From Bactrocera neohumeralis (taxonomy: Eukaryota > Arthropoda > Insecta > Diptera > Tephritidae): a stretch of DNA of 64,000 bases. How positions within the stretch are numbered: the stretch's first letter is position 1; every line of letters starts with the position of its first letter. The stretch is from assembly GCF_024586455.1 (NCBI RefSeq), contig NC_065923.1:51158264-51222263 (forward strand). The letters are read 5' to 3'. The notes beneath the pieces were generated by a model. It was not told the origin of the DNA. It saw nothing but the letters and a program-made list of their open reading frames with translations, and searched no databases. Made by a program: the position numbers and the translations under genes. Below are positions 21,463 to 34,831 of this stretch, in pieces.

Positions 21463-21982
21463 AGTGATCGTCTCAGTGTAAAGCTGCGAAAATGTTAAAA
21501 TTAAGTAATCGGTTCGTTTTTTTGTAAATAATTAGATTCATGACGAATACAAAATGATTTTTCTTATGTTTACTTATTGGGTGAATAATAGTTAAGTAAA
21601 TTGTTGAAATGACACGTAAACAAAAACGGTCCTGTTCGGTGTCCACGATTGGGTCTAAAACAAATATTTCAAAAAGATATTAGTCTGCAGAAAGTCCTTC
21701 TCGCGCTATGGAAGCTTTTTTTCTTTTTTTTCTGAAATTTGACAAAATGGCGGCTTTTTGTACAAAAAGTATCGATTCCCCTTTTTTCGACAGTTTTTCG
21801 TAGAAAAAAAATAGGAAGAATTAAAAAAAAAATTAAAAGCTTCCATAGCGTGATAGCGATTAATGTTTAAAATATTCTCTCCAAATTAGAACAAGATATC
21901 TTCAAAACCCTTGCTTTGAGAGTAGAAACCGGTGAATGCTCGAAAACCGATTTTTCGAAAATTTCACACTGAGACCATCCCA
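21463..21982. mobile_element. MITE with GTCTCAGTGT inverted ends
   Basis: Inverted ends AGTGATCGTCTCAGTGTAAA and TGGGATGGTCTCAGTGTGAA (right end reverse-complemented) are each flanked by TA. The 520-bp interior has no ORF but holds a second inverted repeat, CGCGCTATGGAAGCTTTTTT against TTAAAAGCTTCCATAGCGTG. It is non-autonomous and probably moved by a Tc1/mariner transposase. Confidence 0.65.
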
Positions 21983-22154
21983 TAATGCACAAATCATTAC
22001 CAAATTTATTTCACTTTACCATCCGATATCAAGTAGTTAAGAAATATATAACTTTCAGTATGAGGAATTAATATTTTTTAAATACTATAGACTCAATTAA
22101 ATAATATCTAGAATTATGGTATAAATGAACAGAGTGACGAAATGAATCGATTTA

Positions 22155-22400
22155 ACAATGTTTGTTTGTCTGTATATACGCAAACTATTCTCTCAGTTTT
22201 TGAGATATCGATCTGATTTTTTTGTTTAGATACGAGTTTTCTCTCCAAAACGCTACTAATTTATCGGAACTGCCGACATCTGTCGGACTGCTATAACAAG
22301 AAAACTATGCATTTTCGGAAGAAATAGGTCAGATCGGACCACTTTAGTATATTGCTGCCATAAAAACTGGACGATCAAAATATTTTGTATTTGTAAAGGG
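22155..22400 (+). repeat. R2 dispersed repeat fragment
   Basis: Contains TTTTTGAGATATCGATCTG, CAGATCGGACCACTTTAGTA and GCTGCCATAAAAACTG, landmark phrases of a fly-wide dispersed repeat. No coding content. Confidence 0.6.
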
Positions 22401-25400
22401 TATTATAGCCTCGATGCAACCAAAGTTAATGTTTATGTATAATAAAAGAACTTGATTTTCCACTAACTCTCCTCTAACTTTTACATTTATAATTCTGGTA
22501 TATTTTACATGACATCTTTGGATATTGCAAAAACTTATTTAAAAAATATGAATACTCATACTTCTGAAACTGAAGTCAAGCCCGTTCAAAATTGTTATTT
22601 TAACTATTTGTCGCTGTATGTGAATAGTATGTTAGCGAGGTGAGTAAATAATTTAGATTTTAAATATTTTATTTTGCGCAGGGGATGGCAAACATATAGT
22701 GCTGGATTATGGAGCATGCGAATATATATACAAATACGCATATATAAATAATTTTGGTAATACGTGTGTTTGCGTATAACGTCATTCAACCATTAGTTAC
22801 CTCGGAAACCTAGGGCATGATACTTTTTTGAACATTGTATGAATATCCGTTTTCTACGAAGGCAAGAGATTCCCATGAGCTCTGTCAGCAAACCCATAAC
22901 AAATGCCATAATATATCGGAAAAGACATTTAAATCTAAATATCGCCGAATTCAAAGAGTGTCAGCCTCATCGGTAACTCACTCACTCATGCGGGGGTGGG
23001 GTCCTTGCAACTCTTTGCGGGATACAACTTGCAAGACGTCACAAGTCGAAGAAACGTGTCAGCTAATGATTTCGTGGTAGTTATATTTGTTTTGCTTTAG
23101 AAAGGAGCAACCTGCTGGCAGTTACTCCTAGCATTCGGCAGTGATGTCAGTAAACAAGTTGACAGACTGAGGTGGATAAACAAAACAAAACCAGAAATTG
23201 TTTTAAAATCGACGACATGCATCACACTTCCTACCGCTGATGCAGTAAAGGCACAAGGACTACTTTCTGTGTACTGGCACATAGCTTCACTTGCCGTAAC
23301 AATTGACCTCATTTATAATTCAATACGTTAAAAGTCACAGCATCGTTGCGTTGAAATAATGGTTTTGTTTAATGGTAGCTGACAGTGATGGCGGTCGCGG
23401 TGCACAATGTGTTGGATATGCTTAGTGGAATTGCACTTTTGCCGACCTACGAAAATCAACAACAGTCAGACAGCCAAGTTTTAATTTATAAACAATTCAA
23501 TATATTTTGTGATGCGAAGGCAATGTTGCAGCAGCTTTAATTGAGAATTTTCAAAGGTAATTAACAAGTCTCCCAACAATTAGTCGCAAGAAATAAAAAA
23601 CAAAAAACAACATATCAATTATAGGGACGCCATGTCTGTCACGACGGAGTCCTCCAAATATCTAAATAAATGCTAGTAAAAAATAATAGTTTAAAAATTC
23701 GTTAAGTTAAGTTAAATTATCATTTTTTACTTGCCTAAATTTTTAATAAATTTGCTTTATAGCGTGATAGATATAGAAGACATGACTAACTTTTTAAAAA
23801 ATAAAAAAATTGAGAAAAATACATTTAAAGTTTCCAGTTTCAGCCCAACCAGTTTGGATGTCGTGTCATTGAAATAGCTATATCTCTAAAAGAAATTAAT
23901 ATTTTGACAAATTCTCTAAAGAATATATTCCACAAAGTTCAAGCTTTAAAAACATAAAACAATGTTTTTTTGACTCCATTACGCCTTAACAAGACAGCAT
24001 TCCTAAAAATTTTAGTTCCTGTGAAATCTACCTTTTTCACTCTTGGCTTATAGTTGGACCTTTACTTTGATTTTCTTTCACAAAAAGTATGAAAAATTGG
24101 GAGAAAGTAGTATTAACCCTTTGCACTCTGCATGATTTTGGACATTGGATATCAGCTACTCAGTTCAACTTATTATAATTTAGAACTAAGTAACGTGTTA
24201 TTATGTTATTGGACTGATATGAATTGGTTGAGATCGAGAACTGTTTCTTTGTAAAAAAAATCAATATTTTATTGTTTAAAAATAATTTTGCAGAGTATAA
24301 TACATTTTAAAACACTCCCAATGTGCCTTGGCTGCGGGTTGGTGCTTGTTTGACAATAATATATAGTAATAATAAACCAGATTGAAATCGTCTATGAAAA
24401 TATTTTCCTCCATATTTAGGCTTGTTTATTTTTAAATATAAATCACACTATAGAGTGCCGTGCTGGGTTCGCTTATCGATCTTTATTCTAAAAACTCCCC
24501 TTAACGCTGTTTCAAAGTGGTTCTTGTATATATCTCTTAGAAATTCTACGATATTTGAATGTGATTTCTTTTGCTGTTTCAAGAGAAAACTTCAGAGAAA
24601 CATGCATGTCCCAAAAAGTTGCGCGGAAATAACTTAATTCGCTGTAATCACTAATAAACTTGAATGTCTCCTTAGGGGGGGACATCCGAGTGTTATGCTA
24701 CAATTACGATGTCAACTGAGAGGGACAAAGGGTTAAAGGTGTAAATGACATATACAGTTTTTGGGTTTATGTTTGATTGACATAAGATTAAAAACATAAA
24801 TCCTATTACTCCAGGCGCAAAATTCTAGCATAAATTAAAGAATAGATCAAAGATTAGAGGTATGCGAACTAACATATACCGTATATATGTATGTATATAC
24901 AAAGAGTACTGGAAAATTATACAAATAGGTACAACTATAATAAATTTTGAAATTAAGAAATATAGAGAGATATCCTCTACTTGATTCAAATGCACTAAAT
25001 TTTCGAAAGGCAACATTATTTTCATTTGTTGCACTCGAAATTTTGTCTCGATTTACTGCTAATTTAACAATAACTGAGAGCTTGAGGAATATTTCTAGGT
25101 GTTATTACACATAGGCGTGTACACTGCCCAAACTAGTTCTTATTGGCCAGCACTTATGTAAATATCCTTATCTATATCCGATTGTATGCTTCCCACAAGT
25201 TATTACAATATTTTATTTGCCGGACCTAGTAAATGCAATATTTAAAAACAACAACACATTAAAAAGCAAAGGGGTGGAACGCCTACAACAAATCAAAAGA
25301 AGGATTATAGCAGTTAAGCATTATATCATTTCACTCATTGAAGTCAGCCCACCGAAATTCTCACGAACACTCAAAGAAAAAATCAGTCGGAAACTCACTA

Positions 25401-27501
25401 TCCACTATCGCATACCCATATGTACGTACGTATGAATATATGTATATGTGCACACACAATGAGTGCACAAATCGTGCAATATTTTCGTTGGGACGAGAGC
25501 GCTTGTGTATTTTAATGTGTGTTGGACTCTATTTGTTTTGTTGCTGCTTGAGCGATTGTGGGTAGTTGAGGACATTCCATCGGCTCGAAGATGTGTGTGA
25601 CAATGCAAATAATCTTCGTGTGCCGAAGCCAACAATTAAATCAGCGGTCACAGCGCCGACGCAGCAATCCAGTGGTGATTTGTATGCTGCTGAGGATCAC
25701 AGCGGAAATCGGAAGTCAGTGAAAACACCGGATGCAGTTAGTTTTCGGTTCTCATACCGTTAGGACGTTTTCTAATGTGTCACATTTCGACGCAAATATC
25801 GTGCGATTCTACTGTGAGAATTTGTTCTATTTAATGATAACTGAAATAACCCATTCTAAATTTATATAAAAGTGAGTTTCGTATATAATGTGTTTAAACC
25901 ATTGGGTGTTTGTATAATTTTGATTGTTGCTCAGAAAGCCCTTTATTTGAGCAGGCTTTCGAGCAATAATTAAAACCAAACAAAACACCCATATCTTCAA
26001 TAAGCAATATACACAAAATAGTTTCACGGAAAAGATGCAATTTTTATTAAGTCGATTTAAGTAAGTATCGATTTATTCTAAAATTCTAAAATACTATTTA
26101 AAGAAAGCATATTCCAAACAATTTTAAGGTAAGCAATATACTCTTCTACGAACTATTCTGGTGAAACTTAGGGATGGATGGATGTAATAAGTGCAATAAA
26201 GTCTTAGCTTTTGATTGCGATTATTTTTTTGTTTAAACTCGCTATTTTTTAGTTGAAATTTTGACCCAAACCTCGTTGCAGGTTGGTGTCCATTACTGAA
26301 TTTTATAGAAAACCGAGTACCAAGTCCTTTAAACGTTTTCAAGGCATACAGAATTATCCATTTTAACGTGGAAAAAACAGTGGTCCGTAGTCATTCGGAC
26401 GGATTTTTATATCACATAAATAATTTCGAAACGAAAAAAGAGTCTATGATATACTGCATATCTGTGCACAATTTACAAATCAGCTTTTCGACTTAGTGTT
26501 ATTATCACATTTTCTTACAATTTCCAAAAAACTTATTATAAAATTTTTATTTAAGAAACCATTTTCTTAGTAATTCGTTTAAAATATTTAATTTTCCGGA
26601 ACACATTTCTTGGGTTATGATTTAACAAATTGATGAAAATCACTTAAATCGGGCTGAGTTTCATTAACCAAATTTTTTTCTGGTAACTTTAGTCATAGCC
26701 CCATCGTCACATAAAAATACCCAGGAAGAGCAATGTCAAGCATGTATTTTGCGGCTTCTGCGAAACTAAACGCTTTCAGTCTAGGGATATTCGCACGCCA
26801 ATTCATTTCCACATCTACAGGATCTTAACGAAAATAATTGCATCTCAGTTTTCGGTAGCTTACTTTCAGATATAGATCACAAAATTATACTTTTTTGTAG
26901 CTCAGTGAAATAAATGGGCACACATATTGTCAAATTTCGGAAAAAATCAGTTTGGTTTGCATTGGTATAGACTATACTTTTGAAAATGAGAAACTAAAAT
27001 TTAAAATTTAGTATTTTAAATATATTTTTGAGTTAATTGCACATTAATTGGTTCTGAATTTAACATGATAAAGAATGTTGAATTAATGGTAACATCTTTT
27101 TTATTAATCCAAATGACTCTTATGAACATTCCAAAATATTATAATTTAATTTATGAAACAAAAAGCTTATTAAGTATTGGTTTACATTATGTTTTGCAGC
27201 AATAAATTAAATCTCATTTGTGTAGTAGATGAGGTGTTTTAAAAATTTACATTTTCTATTTATTTATTTGTTTCTAATGTTTTCATTATTATTATTAAGG
27301 AGTGAGCATCGTTTGCAATTAGAAGTTTAGTCTCGTTTTGGAAACATCAATTTCTTCGCTATATTTTTCATTTCATTTCATTTCGAGATAATTTTTATGC
27401 AACAAATTTCTATAATCTATTTCATGTATCTATTTTCATCAGCTGAGAATAATGTGAACTTAAAAAATTGTTTCTTGTCTTAAAGTCATATGGTTCATAT
27501 A
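22401..27501. other. 5 kb without identified gene
   Basis: Mostly AT-rich. 22830-23560 and 25480-25780 are less AT-rich and may be single-copy: the first contains CRE-like GACGTCAC at about 23036, the second a 65-codon ORF at 25566-25763 with no motif. No transposon ends, RNA gene or splice-supported exon could be shown. Confidence 0.4.
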
Positions 27502-27959
27502 ATGGGTTATCAAAAAAGTCTTGCGGTATTTTTATTGATTTTATTTTTATTGAAATTGAAATGAATTTTTGATGACTCATGCCCAGCTCTTGACCGATGC
27601 TACGGCTGCTACTATGCCGGTCTCTATCGACCAATTCAGCGATTTTATCGCAATTTTCGACGACAGGCCTTCTGGAGCGTGGCGTATCTTCGACCACCTC
27701 TACACCAGAACGAAAACGTTGAAACCATCGTTGTACGGTGGAAATGGAAACTGTATCGGGTCCACAAACTGCACAAATTTTATTGGCGGCTTGAGATGCA
27801 TTTTTGCGACGCTATAACTCACGAACGACGAACACGTGTTAGCGCGTGAAATGAGCTTTCCAAAAAGGTATAGTATGACCCGATGCGACGAATAAAACTA
27901 GAACTACGCGCTTTCAGCGCCAACTAGCGAAAATACCGCAAGACTTTTTGGCAACCTAT
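27502..27959 (-). mobile_element. mariner with intact TIRs, internally deleted
   Basis: Ends ATGGGTTATCAAAAAAGTCT and ATAGGTTGCCAAAAAGTCTT (right end reverse-complemented) continue alike through TGCGGTATTTT and sit next to TA. The minus-strand interior keeps part of the N-terminal transposase (RRPVVENCDKIAELVDRD, SSSRSIGQELGMSHQ) and lacks the catalytic half. 458 bp against a usual 1.3 kb. Confidence 0.8.
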
Positions 27960-28589
27960 TATGTATGTACATATACCTATAACGAAATTTTTTCAATATT
28001 CCGGTGGCTTACATTATAAATAATTTTCTTTATGTGATAAACTGTTGTTTGCTTTAGCTTAATTTAGTAACAATTTCACTTTTATGTACATTTTGTCTTT
28101 TGTTTTAAGACGATTTTTGAAGTATGCTTATTTTTGCAACTGATATCTATAAACAAAACCGATGGGTACCTAATGAATAGGCACTTTTCTTTTACTCATA
28201 TGTAACATGGTATATTTCCAACATATTTTCATAAATCCATTGGGTCTTTCCACATTATGCTGTTTATACTCATCGAATTTAACTTTTAATACAATGCATA
28301 TAATATTAATTATTATTAATGGTTTTCTAATTTTTAAGGAAATTCAAATATTTTTTTATTTAATGTGAAGTACAATCGATACAATTAAGTACTGAATATA
28401 AGATCTTTGAAATGGCCTCGACAAATTCTTTTACAGGAACGAATTCAATAAACACAGTGCTTTTTCCACTAAATCAAGTCGTATGTCATAATAGCACGTT
28501 CAATATTGACTTCTACGGCTTGAAGAGAGTCTGGTATATTGCTATAGACCTATGACTTCAAATAACCCAACAAGAGGTAGTCTATTGGT

Positions 28590-29260
28590 GTTACATCACA
28601 ACTTCTTGGAGGCCATTTAATGTCACAACTTCTTGAAATAAAATTTCTATATTATTTCTTTCTATAAAATTTTCTAGCAATAATTCCGTTGTCTCGTCCT
28701 CGACTTGTTGGAAGCAGATTTTGTCAAGATCAAGTTCTTTCAATTGAGGCCATAAAAAGTGGGTTATCATCGATCTATACCGCTCTAACAGTAACGATAA
28801 CACCAGCTTCAATGTAATGGTAGTTTTTGAATAATTTTTGGATATTCTTAGCCATCTTCTTAATCGCCAGTTTCGTTTATTTACCGCACCACTCATATGA
28901 AAGTACCTCATCTTAGCAGATTATTTTCTTAAAAATTCTCTACTATTTTCAAGTTAATCCAAAGCAAAATCAACAAATTCACGACTTTTACGATGGTCCA
29001 ATGGCTTCAGTTGTTGAGTGAGAACAATTTTATACAGATGCAAACCCAAATCATTTCTCAACATCCAAATTTCGGTAATCAGCAAAACTTGCTTGAACGG
29101 CAGCAATATTTTCATTACTTCGAGCGGTTCTTTGTCATATTAGCACTATTATGAAAATGACGATTATTACGACAACAAATTGCGACAAAAAGTTTACACA
29201 TGTATATTGACCCTTTGAAATCATATCATTCCTATTGGAAAACCCGGTATCTTTCAATAA
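28590..29260 (-). mobile_element. mariner-like relic, second copy of the 15650 type
   Basis: Minus-strand phrases LLERYRSMITHFLWPQLKEL and DLDKICFQQ parallel the relic at 15650-16330; the Asp-Gly-Ala block after QQ is lost. The motif TCCTATTGGAAAACCC lies near 29232. No intact frame. Confidence 0.65.
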
Positions 29261-29689
29261 GTCTTAAACACGAACAAGTAAGAAAAAGCAAATTCGAGTG
29301 CAAAAGAACATTTCAAGCTCTTAAAACTTGCTAAGATCAAAATGACCTCAGGTGTTGGCAAAACTTAAAAAAATGTGGCAAAAAGATGGGGTTTGGACTA
29401 AGGTCTAAACCAAATTCATTCATATTAAGCGCTAAACCACAAAATTTTTAAAAAAGTTTGTAATTTCACTATAGTATCACACATTTTGACCAACCTAAAC
29501 GATTTTAAACGATGATATTCGGAAATTACTATATAGGTCTGTGCTGATTGCACAAACTTTTGACATTGCACAGATACGTATACCCTAGAATATTTTCATG
29601 TAAATTTATAAATATACTAAATAAGTCACGCACCGTTATTTAAAAAATGCGCTCTGTCAATTTCATTAAGATAACAATCATATTTGACG

Positions 29690-29950
29690 ATATATCAGCC
29701 GGAAGTTCGAAAATCAGGTATATGGGGCTTAAAAGAATTATTGATCCGATTCAACCCATTTATGACACTACTACTACTATTAGCCGAATTTTTAGAATAT
29801 ATCTAACAGTTTGATGGATGTTTTCGATAAAAAGTTCGAACTGGAGTTTACATTTTAAATATCTGGAGGCTAAAAAGATTTGCCCGTAGCGAAATTGGTT
29901 ATTATAGCTTGAATGGCTTAGAAGATACGCGCATTAATTTTTTTTTTTAC
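29690..29950 (+). repeat. R3 dispersed repeat fragment
   Basis: GGAAGTTCGAAAATCAGGTA, GATCCGATTCAACCCATTT and GCGAAATTGGTTATTATAGC recur at 37600-37760 and 21380-21450. No coding capacity. Confidence 0.55.
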
Positions 29951-30399
29951 AAATGTAAAAATTTATGACTTATGATGCCTTATGAGAAGTTTTGAGTACC
30001 CTAATTATAAAACAATCCTGAAATTAAATCATTATTTACTTTGTAACTATTATTTTATGATTATTTGCTGTTGTGTCCGTATCTTGGATTAAAGTTGAAG
30101 ATGAAATGCTTCGCTAAAACATTATATTAAAAAAGAAAATTTTAAAGAATTCGAGTAGTTATTTTCCACCTCAAAGTTTCTACAATTATTGTTGACAAAA
30201 AAAAATTTGGATTTTTTTTCAGTTATTTAAGGAATTAAGTTTAACGCACAGTGTTTTTCATGACAATCTCAGAAAAATAGCCTTCTATATCAGATCGCCC
30301 AACATTCCATGGCTTGCGAGATTAAAACTGTAACCACATACAATGCAAAAGCGTTTTTGTTTCTTTGGCAGGTGAGTAGAATTCACAACCTTTAATCTA

Positions 30400-30480
30400 A
30401 GAAATTGCTTACACAAATTCGACGACGAACCCTAATAGAGAACACTGCCAAGTTCAAGTATTTGGGAACAACAATGAAGG
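30400..30480 (+). mobile_element. tiny LINE fragment (low confidence)
   Basis: A reading ENTAKFKYLGTTMK resembles the KFKYLG(T/S) block after the RT domain of several LINEs. Too short for assignment. Confidence 0.25.
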
Positions 30481-30556
30481 CATGATAAGACTGTCCTGAA
30501 TTACTGCCAAATATGAGCGCAATTTGTCAACCAGTTTGTTAACAGCAAGCTGCCTA

Positions 30557-31276
30557 AGGGGCTATACCAGTGTGACACTTTCAAAAAAAATTTTTTTTTT
30601 TTGCCTTTTCGAAAGTTTATATATTTAAAAATATCCTGTATCTTGAATAGTTTTTGTATGGCAGCGTTCTAAACAGCGACCGCTCAGTGGTGCAAACTTA
30701 TACAATATAAGTGAAACTTTAAACGCGTTTTTCTCGAAACGACATTTTTCTAAATTGCTGACATCATAACTCAACGGGAAATTGACCGATCGACTTCAAA
30801 TTAAAACTGGCTATAGTTGAATATATTTGCTATATTTGAATATATTTGCTATACAATGGACTACTATCTTTTTGATTGGTTGAAAATTGACAATTTGACA
30901 TTAAAAAAAACGACAATTTTTTTCGTAAAAAAACGAATTTTTTTTTCAAAACTACGCCATTTTCTTAATTTTTGATATTTTTCAAAGATCGTAGTTCATT
31001 GTATAGAAAATATATTTAAGTTTAATAAACATTTTGAGTTTTTTTGTTTCAGCTACTCATTCGACCGGAATCATGCCAGCACTTTTTTTCGGCACTTCCG
31101 CAGACAGCACATAACTCCGTTATTTTTTAATATTTTTGTAAAAAAAAAATCTTTAATATAGCTAAAAATATACTTTATTACGTCCATAGAACGTCGAAAC
31201 ATTCAATTAGTACTTTCTTTTAAAAAAATTCACGAAAACCGCCTAATTTTTCATGCGTTACACTGGTATAGCCCCT
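30557..31276. mobile_element. MITE with AGGGGCTATACCAGTG inverted ends
   Basis: AGGGGCTATACCAGTGTGAC at the left and its near-perfect inverse at the right (GTTACACTGGTATAGCCCCT) are each flanked by TA. The 720-bp interior has only AT-rich sequence and the phrase CGCGTTTTTCTCGAAACG. Part of its interior recurs inside the LTR element at about 52683-52770. Confidence 0.75.
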
Positions 31277-31289
31277 TAAGTTGGTACAC

Positions 31290-32075
31290 GTCAGTAGTGC
31301 GTCGCGATTACAATGGATAAAAATATCGAATAAAGAATTTGTCTCAAATTTTGTATTTCTAACCAAATTTCGAGTACGGAATTCTCCCAAATGATGAAAA
31401 AGGCTTACGAGGACTCAGTTTCATTAAAAACACAAGCCTACGAATGGTAGAGATGTCTCGTTCGTTGAAGAGATGTCTCGTTCGACCTCTTCAACTGATG
31501 AAGATATTAAAAAAGTGAAGGATATGGCACTTGAAAATAGTCAGACAAGTGTTAGATAGATGCCAAACGACACCTCTCGGTAGTGCGTGTGAATGGATGA
31601 TGGATATTTTAGGTATGAAAAGAACGTTTCACTCCGCCCGATAAAGCTGAAGTTTTTCAAAAAGAGGAAACAGGTCTCTTTGAACATGCTTGATCGAGCA
31701 AATTCCGATCCCACATTCCAATAGACTAGTCAACAATAATCTGAATGGAAGGAAAAAAAAACAAGCCCAAAGCAAAAAACCATGTTCTCCACGCCACGAT
31801 TGTAACCGAATTTAAAGCCAAAAACGCAATGAGTACCATCGATCAACCACCGTATTTACCAGGTCCGGATCCGTGTGATTTTTTCTTGTTCTTCAAACTG
31901 AAATTGCCGCTCCGTAGAACCCGTTTTCAATCGATCGGAAAACGAAAACAAAATTCGTTGAAGGAGCTGAAAGACACCCCAAAAAGTGCTTGTGAAAAGT
32001 GTTTCGAGGACTGGAAAAATCGTTGGTACAAGTGGTGGGGATTACTTTGAAGGCGACAAAATAAATATTGATGAA
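31290..32075 (+). mobile_element. mariner relic, plus strand
   Basis: Several frames give mariner blocks in order: an N-terminal region with AYEDSVSLKTQAYEW, then IDQPPYLPGPDPCDFFLF (degenerate third-Asp block, Pro-Gly where Ser-Pro is usual), KLKLPLRRTRFQSI and ACEKCFEDWKNRWY near the C-terminus. Stops and a central deletion remove the first catalytic blocks. The end was not delimited. Confidence 0.75.
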
Positions 32076-34700
32076 TAATTAAACATTTATTTATTTATTT
32101 ACAACTCTTTTGTCACAATGTATACACATTCGTGAAGATTGTGATATAATACATTGAGTTGATGTGGAAAAATTCAACCAGAAAATCGAGCGGTACATAC
32201 ACGCAAATTCAACTAACCGGATATAAAAAAGTCAATTTTAAAGAGTAATTATGAAGGCGATTATAAGCTACGATAGTAGCGGTTTGGAAGACCGGAACAA
32301 AGTAGAAGATAAAAATGCATATACATATGTATGTATATCAATAATTTATGCATGACCATATACCTAACAGATAACCGTCTACTTAAAACATATGCGTTAT
32401 TAAGCCTTTGCTCGAGTTAAACGCATAACATTGTGGATGCTCGCAAAAGGTTCATTGTCAAACAGCAATTTCTACGAGTATTTTACTACGAACTCACTAT
32501 GCAACAATGCAATTCCCAATTTGTTCACACCTTCGAGGTGCTGACTAACCAGTGAGTTAATTTTTGGAAGTTAAAAAACGCGAATAATCGGTAGATCGGT
32601 ACTCCACACTTTGTCTACAATTCGGCAAAGCACACACTCGTAACCACATATGTTCACACATATGCTACATCCCAATCGTGAATATTCATAAATACATACA
32701 TGAACATACATACATAAGTATATTATATGTTTGTGGGTTTGTAGGTGGCAAAATAGTAATTGGAGTGCGTTGACACATAGTGACATAAACAACAACTTAG
32801 CGTTCAACGCGCCCAATTGAGCTTCAATGTGAAGGTCGTCCGTTGTGTACAGGTCGTTTCCAGCGATCACGTAAACACTTACATACATATATATTTGTAT
32901 ACAAATCTATAGAAATACTCTCATAATTGAAAGTTAAGACAAAAGTTCATACGAGTACATATGGACTAAAGTACATATGTGAATAGTACATATGTACACG
33001 GCTGTAATATATGCACACGTACATATTTACCATGATTATCATATTAATGGCTATGGTGATACTTTTTGCATTGTGGCGCTTTTTCAATGACGCATAACAG
33101 CGCGTCATATCAGCATATCTAAGGGCAAGGAACACCCGCACATTTTCAGCGCTCATGAAATTGTTCTATTGAAAAATAATAATCAGAGAGCCAATGTTTA
33201 CACTTGTAAAATTGTTCCGCTTTTCAAAAGCTTAAGGTGTTAGTTAGACAGTTATGTGCCAGAAATTTGAATTAGTGCACACACAGATATGTATGAATTG
33301 ATTTGATGATATCATTTTGGCTCGCAGACAATCACTTTTTTATTCAAAATCAGTTGTCAGACAGCAGGTAGTTCTATTACTTTATTACTCTGCAAATTTA
33401 ATTTCCATTAAAACTAATGAAACAAAACTACAACTGCTAGTAGATTTAACAAAAATTATGTGAAAAGAGCCCACTTCACCAAGTCTGATCAATAACCGAT
33501 GGGAGTCGCCTCCTTCGCGTTCAAATTGCAGGCCTATCTTTGATGATTGATTGCAAAAAAACTGCACGTGATATTTGCACAATTTTCTTTTATTTCATAA
33601 ACTAATTTTTAAACTTGGATAAAAACCACTTTTGCTTTCAAAAACGGGTCGACGTAATCGACTTCTTGGCAATAGATTTATGCCTCAGAGCTTTAAAACC
33701 AAATATTTGTTTTTTCTTAATGCTTATAACTCTAGATATGTTTAGACATAAGCTTTTTGGAATATTTGAAAATCTGAAAAAATGGTATGAATTTTAAAAG
33801 AGTGCATTTTTAATCATGTTTTCATGCTAAAAATTACTGTAAAAGTCGAAAACGACAAAAGCTCTTACCCAAACATCATCTCGCTATATGTAAGTGAGTC
33901 AATAACAATTTACAGATTTCGAAGATCTTTTTTAAAAATTGTGGCAAAACTTCAAAAGAACACTGCTTTTGGAAACACATGTTTAAAGCTGACTTTCGAT
34001 CAAATCATTTAGAGACACATACCATACAAACATATATGTGACCTGGTCTTCGGAAAGGGGGCTTAGGTGTCAAAAAATCAATTTTCACTATTTAGTTGAT
34101 TCGGATGGAAGATGAGATTTTTAACAGCTGTTTCCCAGAACGTTTTTTTCAAACCGTCAAGGTAGATCCCCCATAAATCTACAAATGGATAAATTGATAA
34201 AAAATAACATGGTGATTGGTTTCTAATCATTAGCAATATTAGAGAACCGACAAAAGTATAGTAAAGAAAATATTTTTGCATTCACAATTAACACTTTAAA
34301 ATGAAACAATTGGAAATCCTTTCGATATTTTTGTTTTCTTTAATACCTAAATAAAGAAAATAAATTTAACGCCGTACTCTACTCACAAACATGGTTACAA
34401 TAACAATATGGCGCCTATGTAGCTGCAGCAGGGCCATTGTTTCTCCCATGGGTGTACCTTCATACCTGTGCATGTTAACGAGTATAAGTTGATTTAGCTT
34501 GTAAACAAAAATTGCCCTTCCGTAAATAACACCGGCAACTGTGTTTTCGCGTTCCCGCACTTTTAGCACAAGCCCATGGCTGCACGCTAGCCCGTTATCA
34601 GATTTTAACTTCGATGCAGCGTGGGTGGTGGTTGTGCCAGCTTAAACTTTGAAATTTTCGGTGAGCAAGCAAGTACGCACGTAGCTCTCCGCTCATGACG
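32076..34700. other. spacer upstream of the protease gene
   Basis: No coding gene supported. 34360-34700 is richer in GC and may include upstream control sequence of the protease gene. ORFs at 32571-32888 (minus) and 34366-34569 (minus) show no family signature. Confidence 0.4.
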
Positions 34701-34747
34701 TATGGTAAAGAGCGAAATTCAACAGGGAAGTGCTAATAAGCTGGTGT

Positions 34748-34831
34748 TATATAACCGTGTAGACCATAGAATGTTGAGACAGTTCGGCAACAGGTTCTTG
34801 GACTGCTAACCCACATCAGAATAGTAGAGCG
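34748..34831 (+). promoter_or_regulatory. TATA/Inr promoter and 5' UTR of the protease gene
   Basis: TATATAA at 34748-34754 is followed 33 bases later by an initiator-like ACAGTTCG with A at 34781, and the ATG comes at 34832. This spacing is what a focused fly promoter of an inducible or tissue-specific gene shows. Confidence 0.6.

Noticed and set aside
25566..25763. 65-codon plus-strand ORF in a less AT-rich stretch
   Set aside because: Composition is suggestive, but there is no motif, no splice signal pair and no recognised homologue.
32571..32888. 105-codon minus-strand ORF with Tyr/Cys/Val-rich sequence
   Set aside because: Largely encoded by TACATA/TATGTA-rich simple sequence; no domain, signals or conservation evidence.
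34366..34569. 67-codon minus-strand ORF upstream of the protease
   Set aside because: Looks slightly protein-like but no family; the GC-richer stretch is more simply upstream control sequence.
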